From Alterirhizorhabdus solaris (GTDB taxonomy: Bacteria > Pseudomonadota > Alphaproteobacteria > Sphingomonadales > Sphingomonadaceae), in NCBI RefSeq assembly GCF_007785815.1, contig NZ_VNIM01000001.1, positions 62,001 through 126,000 of the forward strand: a DNA stretch of 64,000 nucleotides. The letters run 5' to 3'. Below are positions 10,532 to 18,923 of the stretch, piece after piece. The first letter of the stretch is position 1, and each line of letters starts with the position of its first letter. Made by a program: the position numbers and the translations under genes. The notes beneath the pieces are model-generated. The model did not search any database and had not been told where the DNA came from. It saw only the letters and a list, made by a program, of their open reading frames with translations.

Positions 10532-11181
10532 TTCGAACCCGGCCGGTAGCGCTCGACCGGACGAGCAAAGGCCGCAAGCTCGTGTCTCGCGATCGTGAAG
10601 CCTGCTGGGTCATCGGAAACGGCGCCGAGCTGCGTCCGGTAGACGCGGATCAGGGACCGTTTCACCGAAACTCCCCCGGGCACAGCGATGCGCCATGCCG
10701 GTCCGGACCTGTCCGGGCGAGGCGGCCACACGCGGTAGGTCAGCCGACCGGCGCCACCCGGGCATCGGGCGACGGCCGCTGCTACGGCGCGGTGATCGGG
10801 ATGGTCGTCATCGCAGGCCGGTCCGACGATGAGATCGAGATCCCGGCATCGTGCGACCTGGCGGCGCAGCGCGCGATAACAGCGTCCCGGGATCGAGGGC
10901 AACTGGCCATCGGGCAAATTGAGGAACGAGACGTCGCCAGCAACGATGCCGAGACGACGTAGCGCATGAAGGCTCTCACGCTGGCGCGCCGCGACCAGTC
11001 GCGCTCTCGGCCATTGTCGGCTGCCCCGGTGAGACGCGGCACCATCGGTCACGACCGCAACCCGGACCCGAGCTCCATGGCGGCGAAGCCGCGCAATGAG
11101 GCCTGCCGCGCCGATGACCTCGTCATCCGGGTGCGGGGCGATCACCAGCGCGACACGTACGTTTCGCAGCGGGATCCTCAC
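10528..11181 (-). CDS. PIG-L family deacetylase
   Basis: This protein belongs to the zinc-dependent N-acetylglucosaminyl deacetylase (PIG-L/LmbE) family. The metal-binding motif APHPDDEVIGA is near residue 17, and the second part DDDHPDHRAVAAAV supplies the third ligand. At 217 residues it is of normal length. It lies between an acyl-CoA dehydrogenase-like gene and a methyltransferase, with four-base overlaps on both sides, so all three form one operon. In related bacteria this trio is usually followed by a glycosyltransferase, which is absent here. Confidence 0.88.
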   Translation of the reverse strand: MRIPLRNVRVALVIAPHPDDEVIGAAGLIARLRRHGARVRVAVVTDGAASHRGSRQWPRARLVAARQRESLHALRRLGIVAGDVSFLNLPDGQLPSIPGRCYRALRRQVARCRDLDLIVGPACDDDHPDHRAVAAAVARCPGGAGRLTYRVWPPRPDRSGPAWRIAVPGGVSVKRSLIRVYRTQLGAVSDDPAGFTIARHELAAFARPVERYRPGSK

Positions 11182-12197
11182 AGAATGGGGTCGAGGATGT
11201 GCTCGGCGACAGCCTGGCCGACGCGAAAGCGATGCGCGTCGGGCGCAGGCTGGCGCAGGTACACCATGAGATCGGCGATCTTTGCCGCCAGCGGATGCGA
11301 CAGGAACAATCCCGGCAGCCCCACCGCCTCCTGCGCGATCGTGAGGGCGCGCTCGGCAGAGCCGGCGATCGATAGCCGCGCAGCGGACACCCGGGCGAGG
11401 CGTTCCGCATCCGTCCCGCTGAACCAGGCGCCCGCCGTGTCGCGGATGCTCGCCGCTGCACCCTGGGCAAGCAGGAACAGGTCGGCGAGGCGCGATGCCT
11501 GGAACGGATCGGAAGCGCGCTCGTGGGTGGTCAGGTGGTCACGCACTGCATCGAGCAGGCCGGCGATGCCGCCGGCATGAACCGCGGCGAAGCGCAGCGC
11601 GCCTCCGCTGAAGAACGGCTCCCGCGCATAGCTGCCGGACTCGCCGATACGGCTGTCTTCACCGATCACAGAGCCGGACCAGCGCACCAGATGTGTCTCC
11701 GAGCGCTGCATGCCGATCGTCTGCCACCACTCCCGATCGATGGCAGGCGGATCGGCCTCGAGGTCGAGCAGGAGCAGCTGCGGTCCGCGTTCGCTATTCG
11801 CGGTTACCAGCGCGTGAGTCAGTATCCCCGCCCCCGATGCATAGCCCTTGCCGCCGGTCAGCCGTCCGCCGGTAAGCACCAGCGGCTCACCCGGCAGGCC
11901 CGCATTCCAAACACCCAACGTCGCTCCCGCAGCGATGCGCGCCCGCAACGCAGCGACTTGGGACGACGTGCCGTATCGAAACACGATCTGCACCGCATCG
12001 ACATGCCCCTCAAGCAGGCGCCCGATGGGGAGATCCCGGCGTCCCGCAGCGTAAAGAGGGCGGAGCAGGTCCAGATATGCCTTGGGCGTCGTCGGATCGC
12101 CGGCGGGATCGGTCGCCCACCCCGCCGCGACGATCCCATGACGCAGGCTCAACGGCGTCGACCCCGAGGCCTGGCTGGCCGACACCATCAGACGCAT
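11178..12197 (-). CDS. Acyl-CoA dehydrogenase-like protein
   Basis: The 339-residue product has the fold order of acyl-CoA dehydrogenases. A middle region (LGVWNAGLPGEPLVLTGGRL to GKGYASGAGILTHALVTA) resembles the FAD-binding beta domain, and the C-terminal helical domain follows (FFSGGALRFAAVHAGGIAGL onward). The N-terminal helical domain is short compared with a usual enzyme of about 380 residues. It is the first gene of a three-gene operon with a PIG-L deacetylase and a methyltransferase. Whether it is a true dehydrogenase is unclear, since the standard catalytic glutamate cannot be placed by eye. Confidence 0.75.
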   Translation of the reverse strand: MRLMVSASQASGSTPLSLRHGIVAAGWATDPAGDPTTPKAYLDLLRPLYAAGRRDLPIGRLLEGHVDAVQIVFRYGTSSQVAALRARIAAGATLGVWNAGLPGEPLVLTGGRLTGGKGYASGAGILTHALVTANSERGPQLLLLDLEADPPAIDREWWQTIGMQRSETHLVRWSGSVIGEDSRIGESGSYAREPFFSGGALRFAAVHAGGIAGLLDAVRDHLTTHERASDPFQASRLADLFLLAQGAAASIRDTAGAWFSGTDAERLARVSAARLSIAGSAERALTIAQEAVGLPGLFLSHPLAAKIADLMVYLRQPAPDAHRFRVGQAVAEHILDPIL

Positions 12198-12579
12198 CGC
12201 AGACCATCCGGCCCGCCGGGTCGCTGAACTGCTGCCGTGGAACTACCGGCCCGCTTGATGTGACGCCGTCACCGGACGCTTACGGCTTAGATAGAGGCAG
12301 ACCAGGTGTGGCAGACTGCGTCGATCGGGACGGTAATCTCCACGAGGCATCAGCTAGAGCATGGGAACGGCACCTATTCGATGAACGAACCGAGCCTGCA
12401 TCGAACACAGTTGCGTCCGTAACGCCATCATCCATCGCCACGGGCTCCAGACATTTTTCGAGTAATGAGTACACCTCTCTAGAGGCGTGACTCGCTTAAC
12501 CATCGCCAGCTGCTGGAGCTCACGGCAACATTCCGCCTGCCGAAGCGGTAGATGGATATCACGCTACCCCAGACAATAT
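12198..12579. other. Intergenic stretch without a recognisable gene
   Basis: Nearly 400 bases lie between the acyl-CoA dehydrogenase start and the end of an IS3 fragment. It must contain the promoter of the leftward operon. A near-palindrome centred on CTCTAGAG (about 12476) is the only structure noticed. No convincing coding sequence was seen on either strand. Confidence 0.4.
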
Positions 12580-12909
12580 TGACCTGCTCCCCCTTTTCAG
12601 GCCGCTGATAACTTAGCTTCGGTGTCCATATGCCCCTGGCGGGGGCGGTTCGTAAACTCGGCGGGTGCCAACCCGCCAAGGCTGCTGTGCGGACGCACGG
12701 TGTTGTAGTCCGTCCGCCATGCCTCGATGATCCGTCTCGCCGCAGCCAGCGATGGGAACAGGTGCTCGTTCAGGCACTCGTCGCGCAAGCGACCGTTGAA
12801 CGATTCTACAAAGCCGTTCTGCTGCGGCTTGCCGGGCGCGATATAATGCCACTCGACGCCGGTATCCTGACACCAGGCGAGCACGGCATGACTGGTCAGT
12901 TCGGTGCCG
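12580..12909 (-). mobile_element. IS3-family transposase (OrfB) 3' fragment with IS end
   Basis: This is the right part of an IS3-family element. The coding part (12597 to 12909) reads [20 protein letters not shown], then [20 protein letters not shown] with the catalytic glutamate, and ends [17 protein letters not shown], the standard OrfB C-terminus. The second catalytic aspartate should lie just before GTELTS, but there the sequence switches to the near-palindromic element at 12910. The outer end is probably the TGACCTGCTCCCCC at 12580. The rest of the IS is missing, so it is inactive. Confidence 0.8.
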
Positions 12910-13031
12910 TAGCACATTGGGAAGCGCTGGTTTGGGAGCCGCTATGGCCCTGATGAAGACAAGGCCGCGTAGCGGCCGCAGGCTTCATCAGGGCCTTGGC
13001 GGCTCCCGTTCCGACGCTTCCCGATGTGCTA
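12910..13031. repeat. 122-bp near-palindromic element
   Basis: The two arms, about 50 bases each, pair end to end about a centre at 12970/12971. The outer tips are TAGCACAT and its complement. The arms include GGCCCTGATGAAG (12946 to 12958) and its exact complement (12983 to 12995). A perfect inner hairpin GGCCGC/GCGGCC sits at 12963 to 12977. The outer arms differ at around one base in five, so they look like diverged inverted copies rather than a recent palindrome. On both sides the flanking sequence resumes at the same codons of an IS3 transposase (GTELTS to the left, GPEFIS to the right). Its identity is unknown; a MITE-like element or two joined IS ends are possible. Confidence 0.6.
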
Positions 13032-13353
13032 TGGGCCGGAGTTCATCTCGAAGACGCTGCTCGCCGCGCACAGCATCGCCGTCGCGCGCGATGCGTGGAT
13101 CGGGCGCGACTATCCGCCGGTGCTGTGGCTGGTGCCGACCACGACGATCCGCCGGCAGACCGTGGATGCGCTGAACAACCCGCGCCATCCCTATCGCCAG
13201 GCACTGGCCGCAGTCTTCGGCGAGCCGGTGCGGGTGTTCGACATCGCCGATTTCACCCGGCTGACCACCGCCGACCTGTCGCGCCACCTGTGCGTGTTCG
13301 TCGCCACCATCCAGACTTTGCGCGTGGAGAATACGGAAGGGCGCAAGGTCTAT
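13032..13353 (+). pseudogene. Fragment of type III restriction helicase (Res subunit)
   Basis: The plus strand reads about 100 residues of a DEAD/DEAH helicase as found in type III restriction enzymes. It starts within motif I (KTLLAAHSIAVARDAWIGRD) and continues through LWLVPTTTIRRQTVDAL, VRVFDIADFT and ATIQTLRVENTEGRKVY. It lacks the start of motif I and everything after the early helicase region. The left edge joins about 18 bases that read GPEFIS, like an IS3 transposase. The right edge at 13353 joins the truncated mod gene head-on. It cannot make a working enzyme. Confidence 0.7.
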
Positions 13354-14083
13354 CCGCATCAAGCTCCCAAAATCGCTCTTCGGACACACGCCAGTAGTTA
13401 CCACCCGGGGGACCTTCGATGACCCGGCCGGACGGACCCACGATCCGGTACTTGCCCTTGCTGTAGAAATTGCGTGCAGATAGGTCGCTTGTTTTCCAGG
13501 GGCCTCGCGGATCATCGTCCAAGTTCCTATACGCCCTATCCTGCTTTTCTGACCGGGGCATAAGGTTCGGCAGCCATACGCCGCTACTCCGCGCGTAGAC
13601 TAAGATATAGTCGTGATCCTCCGAGAAGTGGCGAGCTGTTGACTTAGGTGAGTAGTTCTTGCGCCAGATCATAGTAGACAGAAAAGAGGCGCGCCCGAAC
13701 ACCTCGTCCATGATGACTTTCAGGTAGTGCCTCTCATTGTCGTCGATCGACACCCAAATGCTGCCGTCCTCGCTCAGCAGCTCGCGCAGCAGCTCCAGCC
13801 GCGGCCAGATCATCGCCAGCCATTGGCTGTGCTCCAGATTGTCGTCGTAATGCTCGAACGCGCTGCGGGTATTGTATGGCGGATCGATATAGATGCACTT
13901 CACTTGCCCGCGATAATAGGGCAGCAGGCTCTTGAGCGCCTCCAGATTGTCTCCGTGGATCAGCATGTTGCCGCTGCCGGGCGCACCCGCGGAAAGCGCC
14001 GCGTCGCGCTCCAGCAGGCGGTACGGTACGGCATCGGCCGCCTTCACGTCGCGGTCGCGTGTCAGCCAGTGCAGGATCAGCAT
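13354..14083 (-). pseudogene. Type III DNA adenine methyltransferase (Mod), 3'-truncated
   Basis: The gene begins with ATG at 14083 (AAGGGG ribosome-binding site) and reads MLILHWLTRDRDVKAADAVP. It contains the catalytic motif YIDPPYNTRSAFEHYDDNLE of N6-adenine methyltransferases and the following SEDGSIWVSIDDNE motif. About 243 residues are intact, ending YWRVSEERFWELDAD near 13354. There the frame runs into the antisense of the helicase fragment. The region for target recognition and the C-terminal SAM motif are gone. In intact systems mod and res point the same way, so the locus has been inverted and deleted. Confidence 0.8.
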
Positions 14084-14164
14084 TGTTTCCCCTTCAGCCG
14101 CTTTCTTGCCGTCCTGAATGAAATCTGGCAAGGTCGCGCGTGAAAAGGTTCAAGGGGCTTTGTC

Positions 14165-15373
14165 TTGACGCAGGATGGTGCAGTGCTGACGCAGATCGGC
14201 GACCTAGCCGATGCCGGCGAGCGGATGATCGAGCGCCTCCGACGCAAGGCGTTTCTGCCCGAGAGCCGCAAGGGCCTCAATGTGCGCTTCGGCATCGCCG
14301 AGGCGGCGCAGTTGCTCGGCTGCTCCACCAACCGCATCCGCATGGCGGAGGATGACGGGCGGCTCCCCCCTGCCCCGGCTTCCGAAAGCGGACGCCGGCT
14401 GGGCTACACGGTCGAGGAGATGCTGCGGATGCGCGAGGTGCTGGGCGCCTCCCCTGCCCGCGCGCCGCTCGACGTGCCGGCGATCATCGCGGTGCAGAAC
14501 TTCAAGGGCGGCGTCGGCAAGTCGACCGTTACCACGCACCTCGCGCACTATTTCGCGGTGCAGGGCTATCGCGTGCTGGTGGTCGATTGCGACAGCCAGG
14601 CGACGACGACGACGCTGTTCGGCTTCAACCCGCACTTCAACATCAAGCGCGACGAGACGCTCTACCCCTATCTCTCGATCGACCCGACCCAGGCGGACCT
14701 GCTCTACGCGGTGAAGCGGACGCCATGGCCGAACGTGGACCTGATCCCGTCCAACCTCGAGCTGTTCGACGTGGAGTATGAGCTCGCCGCGGCGGGCAGC
14801 GACGGCGGATCGGTACTGGCGGCACGCTTCCGTAAGCTGAAGCGCGGTTTGTCGGATCTCGCGCGCGACTATGACATCGTTCTGCTCGACCCGCCCCCTG
14901 CCCTCGGCACGATCAGCCTGGCAGTGATGCAGGCGGCAAACGCTCTGCTGGTGCCGCTGGCGGCGACGACGCCGGATTTCTGCTCGACCGTGCAGTTCCT
15001 GTCGATGATGGATCAGGTGCTGCACCAGCTGACCGGGGCCGGCATCGAGGTCGATTACCAATTTGTCCGGCTGATCTGCTCCAAGTTCGACGGCAACGAT
15101 CCCAGCCACGCCATGGTGCGCGCGATCATGGAGCAGAGCTTCGGCCCTGCCCTCCTTCCCGTTCCGATCCTGGAGTCGGCCGAGATCAGCCACGCGGCGA
15201 TGCGAATGATGACCGTGTATGAGCTGGAAAAGCCGATCGGCACGCCCAAGACGCACAAGCGCAGCCGCGCCAATCTGGACGAGGCGCTTAGGCAGGTGGA
15301 GCAGCTGGTCCGCCAGGGCTGGGGGCGGGTCGAACCGGCTAGCGAGGAGGCGGTTATTCATGCCGCGGCCTAA
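14165..15373 (+). CDS. parA: ParA/RepA-type partition ATPase
   Basis: This is the Walker-type ATPase that moves plasmid copies apart together with the ParB-like protein encoded next. A MerR-like helix-turn-helix precedes the ATPase (GIAEAAQLLGCSTNRIRMAE, residues about 47 to 66), as in sphingomonad plasmid RepA proteins, and probably lets it bind its own promoter. The deviant Walker A box is NFKGGVGKST (residues 112 to 121). The A' motif is DCDSQATTTTLFG and the Walker B region is DIVLLDPPPALG. It is 402 residues long and is followed after 50 bases by parB. Confidence 0.92.
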   Translation: MTQDGAVLTQIGDLADAGERMIERLRRKAFLPESRKGLNVRFGIAEAAQLLGCSTNRIRMAEDDGRLPPAPASESGRRLGYTVEEMLRMREVLGASPARAPLDVPAIIAVQNFKGGVGKSTVTTHLAHYFAVQGYRVLVVDCDSQATTTTLFGFNPHFNIKRDETLYPYLSIDPTQADLLYAVKRTPWPNVDLIPSNLELFDVEYELAAAGSDGGSVLAARFRKLKRGLSDLARDYDIVLLDPPPALGTISLAVMQAANALLVPLAATTPDFCSTVQFLSMMDQVLHQLTGAGIEVDYQFVRLICSKFDGNDPSHAMVRAIMEQSFGPALLPVPILESAEISHAAMRMMTVYELEKPIGTPKTHKRSRANLDEALRQVEQLVRQGWGRVEPASEEAVIHAAA

Positions 15374-15423
15374 CCTTTCCTATTGCACAATGTTCTGCTT
15401 ACGTTCTGCGAGGGAGGTGCGGC

Positions 15424-16479
15424 ATGGCGCGTAAGCAATCGGACTATCTGGCGGCGCTGCTCGCGGACGACACGGCCGAGCGAGGCGAGGCCCCCTCCCC
15501 TGCACCAGCGCGCGAGGCTCAACCGGAGCGCCCACGGGCCACTACGCTGCTCGGTCGCGAGTCTGCGCTTGCGCGCGTGGCGAGCGGCGAGGTGCGGCAG
15601 GTCACGCAACTCCTTCTCGATCCTGCCCGCGTGCGCATCTGGCCCGGCAACGCTCGCACGTACGCGCACCTCTCAGAGGAGAATTGCCGCGAGCTGATCG
15701 ACTCGATCGTCGCCGAGGGCGGGCAGAAGGTGCCCGCGGTGGTACGGCGCGTCGACGGCGATGCCGATTATGAGTTCGAAGTGATCGCCGGCACGCGGCG
15801 GCACTGGTCGATCAGCTGGCTGCGCTCGCACAGTTATCCTGACATGCAGTTCGTGGCACAGGTCGCCAGCCTCGACGACGAGGCCGCGTTCCGGCTCGCG
15901 GATCTCGAGAACCGCGCGCGCGCCGACGTGTCCGACCTAGAGCGGGCGCGCAATTACCTCGACGCGCTGAAGGCACACTACGGCAACCACCAGACGCGGA
16001 TGGCCGAGCGGCTGAAGCTCTCAAAGGGCTGGCTGTCCAAGATGCTCAAGGTCGCAACGATCCCCGAGGTGGTGATCTCAGCTTTCGCGTCCCCGGGCGA
16101 CGTGCAGCTGAAGCCGGCCTATTCGCTCGCCCAGGCGCTCGACGACAAGAATACGGGCAAGGCGATCACCGCCATGGCGCGGCAGGTCGCCAAGGAACAG
16201 GCGGCGCGGCGCGAAGCGGGTGACCTTCCCTACCCTGCCGCGGACGTGCTGCGGCGGCTGCTCGACGCGCCGAAGCCCATGGCGGGCGAGGAGAAGCCAG
16301 AGCCGTACCGCTACGCCACCAAGTACGGTCGCACGGCCTTGACGGTGCAATCGGCCAACCGGCAGGGCGTGACGATCCGCTTGCACGCGGGATCGGGCGC
16401 CGACACGGACGAGCTTGTGACCGCCTTGCGCGACGCGCTCGCCCACCTCGAGGCAACCGGGAAGGGACTCCAGCGCTGA
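15424..16479 (+). CDS. parB: ParB/RepB-like partition protein
   Basis: This protein should bind the parS-like palindromes that lie directly after its own stop codon. The N-terminal ParB nuclease-like/CTPase domain covers about residues 58 to 130 (LLDPARVRIWPGNARTYAHL, EVIAGTRRHWSISWL). The central helix-turn-helix is around residues 180 to 205 (RMAERLKLSKGWLSKMLKVA). The C-terminus should dimerise. It is 351 residues long, and the spacing to parA and rep indicates one parA-parB-rep operon. Confidence 0.92.
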   Translation: MARKQSDYLAALLADDTAERGEAPSPAPAREAQPERPRATTLLGRESALARVASGEVRQVTQLLLDPARVRIWPGNARTYAHLSEENCRELIDSIVAEGGQKVPAVVRRVDGDADYEFEVIAGTRRHWSISWLRSHSYPDMQFVAQVASLDDEAAFRLADLENRARADVSDLERARNYLDALKAHYGNHQTRMAERLKLSKGWLSKMLKVATIPEVVISAFASPGDVQLKPAYSLAQALDDKNTGKAITAMARQVAKEQAARREAGDLPYPAADVLRRLLDAPKPMAGEEKPEPYRYATKYGRTALTVQSANRQGVTIRLHAGSGADTDELVTALRDALAHLEATGKGLQR

Positions 16480-16497
16480 TGTTTCCCCGGGGAAACA
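16480..16497. promoter_or_regulatory. parS-like palindrome 1
   Basis: TGTTTCCCCGGGGAAACA is a perfect 18-bp palindrome that begins on the base after the parB stop. It resembles the classic parS site TGTTTCACGTGAAACA, with two extra central bases. A second identical copy lies 57 bases further on. Position between parB and rep supports a centromere or rep operator role. Confidence 0.75.
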
Positions 16498-16536
16498 CGC
16501 AGGGGCAGAGCATCGGTTTTGTAAACCGCTGGTCGA

Positions 16537-16554
16537 TGTTTCCCCGGGGAAACA
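16537..16554. promoter_or_regulatory. parS-like palindrome 2
   Basis: This is the same 18-bp palindrome as at 16480, and the symmetry extends to 22 bp here (16535 to 16556). It ends only a few bases before the GTG start of rep, so protein binding here could also repress rep translation or transcription. Confidence 0.75.
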
Positions 16555-16558
16555 TCGC

Positions 16559-17749
16559 GTGACGCGCGCGCGCCGCGAGGCGGTTTCCGAACAGTTCGAG
16601 CTGTTCCTACCCTATCTCGCCGACCTGCCCTTGCGTGACCAGCGCGAGATGATGGAGCGGCCATTCTTCAGCCTAGCCAAGTCGAAGCGGGTGAAGCCGA
16701 TTGACTACCGATCGCCGGACGGCAAGCTGTGGGTCCACGTCTCGGCCAATCCTGATTACGGCATGGCGACGATCTGGGACGCGGACATCCTGATCTACTG
16801 CGCCTCGATGCTCGCCGACATGGCGCGCCGCGGCGTCAACGACGTGCCGCGCAAGCTCCACCTGATGCCCTACGACCTGCTGCGCGCGATCGGGCGGCAG
16901 CCGACCGGGCGCGCCTACGAGCTGCTCGGCCAGGCACTCGACCGGCTCGTGTCGACCACGGTCAAGACCAACATTCGCGCAGAGAACCGCCGTGAGGCGA
17001 CGTTCAGCTGGCTCGATGGCTGGACGCAGCTGGTCGACGAGAAGACCGAGCGCTCGCGCGGTATGACCATCGAGCTATCGAACTGGTTCTGGGAGGGCGT
17101 GATGATGACCGGCGGCGTGCTGTCGATCGACCGCGCCTATTTCGACATCACCGGCGGGCGCGAGCGCTGGCTGTACAAGGTCGCGCGCAAACACGCGGGC
17201 GGCGCCGGCGAGACTGGCTTTGCCATCTCCATGCCGACGCTGTTCGAGAAGTCGGGCGCCGAGGGGCAGTACCGCCGCTTCAAGTTCGAGATCGCCAAGA
17301 TCGCCGAGCGCGACGAGCTGCCCGGCTATGCGCTGTTGATTGAGCAGCCAGAGGGCAAGCGCGAGCCCGCGCTGCGCATGCGTCGGAGAAGCGAGGGCGA
17401 AACGAAGGCACTGCTGTCAGCCAAAACGACGAAAGCAGGCAAGGCATCCTCCCCCGCACCGCAGCCCGATGCCGTTGCGGAGCCTGCGGCCGAACCCGGC
17501 GTCGATGCCGCAGCGCTGATCCGCCGCAGCGTGAAAAGCCTTTCCACCCGCTCGACCTTCGGCGAGATCACCGACGCCACGCTGGCAACGCTGCGCGCCG
17601 AATGCCCGGGCTGGGACTATCAAACACTCCACGCAGACTTCCGCACCTGGATCGAAGCGGACGCAGGCCGAACCCCGGTGAGCTACCAGAACGCCTTCAT
17701 CGGCTATGTCCGGCGCTTTGATGCAAAGAACCGACATACGCTGCGGTAA
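16559..17749 (+). CDS. rep: Plasmid replication initiator (RPA family)
   Basis: This is the replication initiator of the plasmid. It resembles the 'replication initiator protein A' (RPA, PF10134-like) proteins of alphaproteobacterial plasmids, recognisable from RRGVNDVPRKLHLMPYDLLRAI, RAYELLGQALDRLVSTTVKT and LSNWFWEGVMM to FDITGGRERWLYKVARKHAG. These form tandem winged helices that bind iterons. The C-terminal 120 residues are a variable linker and tail. It is 396 residues long with a GTG start three bases after the second palindrome. The five iterons about 730 bases downstream are its likely target. Confidence 0.85.
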   Translation: MTRARREAVSEQFELFLPYLADLPLRDQREMMERPFFSLAKSKRVKPIDYRSPDGKLWVHVSANPDYGMATIWDADILIYCASMLADMARRGVNDVPRKLHLMPYDLLRAIGRQPTGRAYELLGQALDRLVSTTVKTNIRAENRREATFSWLDGWTQLVDEKTERSRGMTIELSNWFWEGVMMTGGVLSIDRAYFDITGGRERWLYKVARKHAGGAGETGFAISMPTLFEKSGAEGQYRRFKFEIAKIAERDELPGYALLIEQPEGKREPALRMRRRSEGETKALLSAKTTKAGKASSPAPQPDAVAEPAAEPGVDAAALIRRSVKSLSTRSTFGEITDATLATLRAECPGWDYQTLHADFRTWIEADAGRTPVSYQNAFIGYVRRFDAKNRHTLR

Positions 17750-18142
17750 CGAGGTCACCTCCGAGTCATGGCTACCGAGTGGGACGGCGTCGGCAAGCGC
17801 GGAGTTCTGCGTCCGAACATCGAGCAGCAACGCGATATTTGGCAAACGCGGCACGGAGCTACAACTGAACGACGGTTGTTGAAATGGCCCGGACAATGCC
17901 GGCGCTCGCCAACACTTCTTGGCCGGGCGGCACATCCGGCTTCGCGCCGCTGCATCAGGTGGCGCATGGCTATGGACCGTCATCCGTAACGATGGCTCTG
18001 ATCACACGGGGCGCTTGGCGGAGCCTGCGCGAACTTTCACGCCGTCATCCGTGGCCGCGTCGGTGATCTGGAGGCAAAAAGCGGACTCCGCCTGCCACGA
18101 CTGGCACCCATGCTAGAGACCTCCGGGGATTGATAGTTCCCG
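17750..18142. other. Region downstream of rep, no gene recognised
   Basis: About 390 bases follow the rep stop. Short open frames exist (for example one beginning MATEWDGVGKRGVL at 17768) but none has a family match or convincing ribosome-binding site. A weak inverted repeat (CAAC...GTTG) near 17860 to 17882 is the only structure seen. Confidence 0.35.
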
Positions 18143-18361
18143 GTGCCCGGAATGTACGGTGGTTTCCGCTACAGCCTGGATTTGCAGGGCGCCGAACTGA
18201 TCCTGGTGGGCGAGAGCTGTTGCCGCGTCGTGGAGGTATCCAAAGAGCGGCAAGAGGTCGACGTCCATTGCAGCAGACTGGTCCCGCAAAAGCCGCGTTC
18301 CACGGGCATCGAGATTATCCGCAAGGACGATGGCGTTCCGGATGTATCGCGTGGCGAGTGA
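18143..18361 (+). CDS. Small hypothetical protein, possibly PilZ-like
   Basis: The 72-residue frame has strongly GC-rich third codon positions and reads LDLQGAELILVGESCCRVVE and then RSTGIEIIRKDDGVPD. The alternating hydrophobic pattern is that of a small beta-barrel and faintly recalls a PilZ domain, but the signature residues are not clear. It sits between rep and the iterons. It may be a real short gene or a remnant. Confidence 0.4.
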   Translation: MPGMYGGFRYSLDLQGAELILVGESCCRVVEVSKERQEVDVHCSRLVPQKPRSTGIEIIRKDDGVPDVSRGE

Positions 18362-18479
18362 CTGATCCTCCCTACGGCCTCGTCGCGCACCGCAGACCCG
18401 GACAATTTGAACGTCGCCGGCGCAACGCCATCACAAACTGATTCAATCAGAGCGCTCATTTCCCACCCGTCCGTCGATC

Positions 18480-18586
18480 ATCGATACTCCGGGAACGCTC
18501 ATCGACACTCCCGGAACGGCGAGGCGATACATCGGGAACGCGAGCATTGATCCTTCAGGAACGCTGCAACGATACTCCGGGAACGC
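18480..18586. repeat. Iteron array, putative plasmid origin oriV
   Basis: Five imperfect direct repeats of about 19 bp with the best copy ATCGATACTCCGGGAACGC lie at 18480, 18501, 18523, 18546 and 18568. Start-to-start spacing is 21 to 23 bp, or two turns of the helix, so an initiator could bind all copies on one face. Copies 1 and 5 are nearly identical; the middle three carry changes but keep the GGAACG core. This is the layout of an iteron-regulated origin, and the rep gene is just upstream. Confidence 0.8.
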
Positions 18587-18923
18587 ACCTTCCATAACGA
18601 ATCGTGGAAAGTCGCTGACTTGAGCAGCTACAGCGGCACCCTTAACCTCTTAACCTCTCATTGAACCCTCTAACCCCGCGAGATGCTTTTCTTTGAATTT
18701 TGGAGATTCAGAAAGGCAGGCTCTGGCGTCGCATTTCACCCCCAGTGCCGTGCGCTAGCGTAAATCGTCAGGACCGGGCAGCGACTTGCTCGATCCAGGC
18801 CCCAGTCAGTGCAGTGGCGCGGTGACGAAGGACGGGTGGGGTGATATCGGCGTCTTCAACGAACCGTGTCCATGACTCGCAGCTCGTCGATCGCACCGGC
18901 GCGACCAACTAAGCGGATGCCGG
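18587..18923. other. Origin-proximal non-coding region with short direct repeats
   Basis: Downstream of the iterons the DNA becomes locally AT-richer. It carries tandem TTAACCTC-like repeats (CCTTAACCTCTTAACCTCTC near 18638 to 18657, then a diverged copy) followed by TTTTCTTTGAATTTTGG. Such a stretch beside iterons is a good candidate for the duplex-unwinding element. The remainder up to the Xre gene shows no gene. Confidence 0.5.

Noticed and set aside
14204-15361. A 385-codon frame antisense to parA
   Set aside because: It is a shadow of the well-supported partition ATPase.
17768-17989. A 73-codon frame beginning MATEWDGVGKRGVL
   Set aside because: It has no ribosome-binding site or family match, and its second half is arginine-rich as in shadow frames.
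18480-18586. Regular repeats as a possible CRISPR array
   Set aside because: The repeat unit is 19 bases with only two to four bases between copies, so there are no spacers; this fits iterons.
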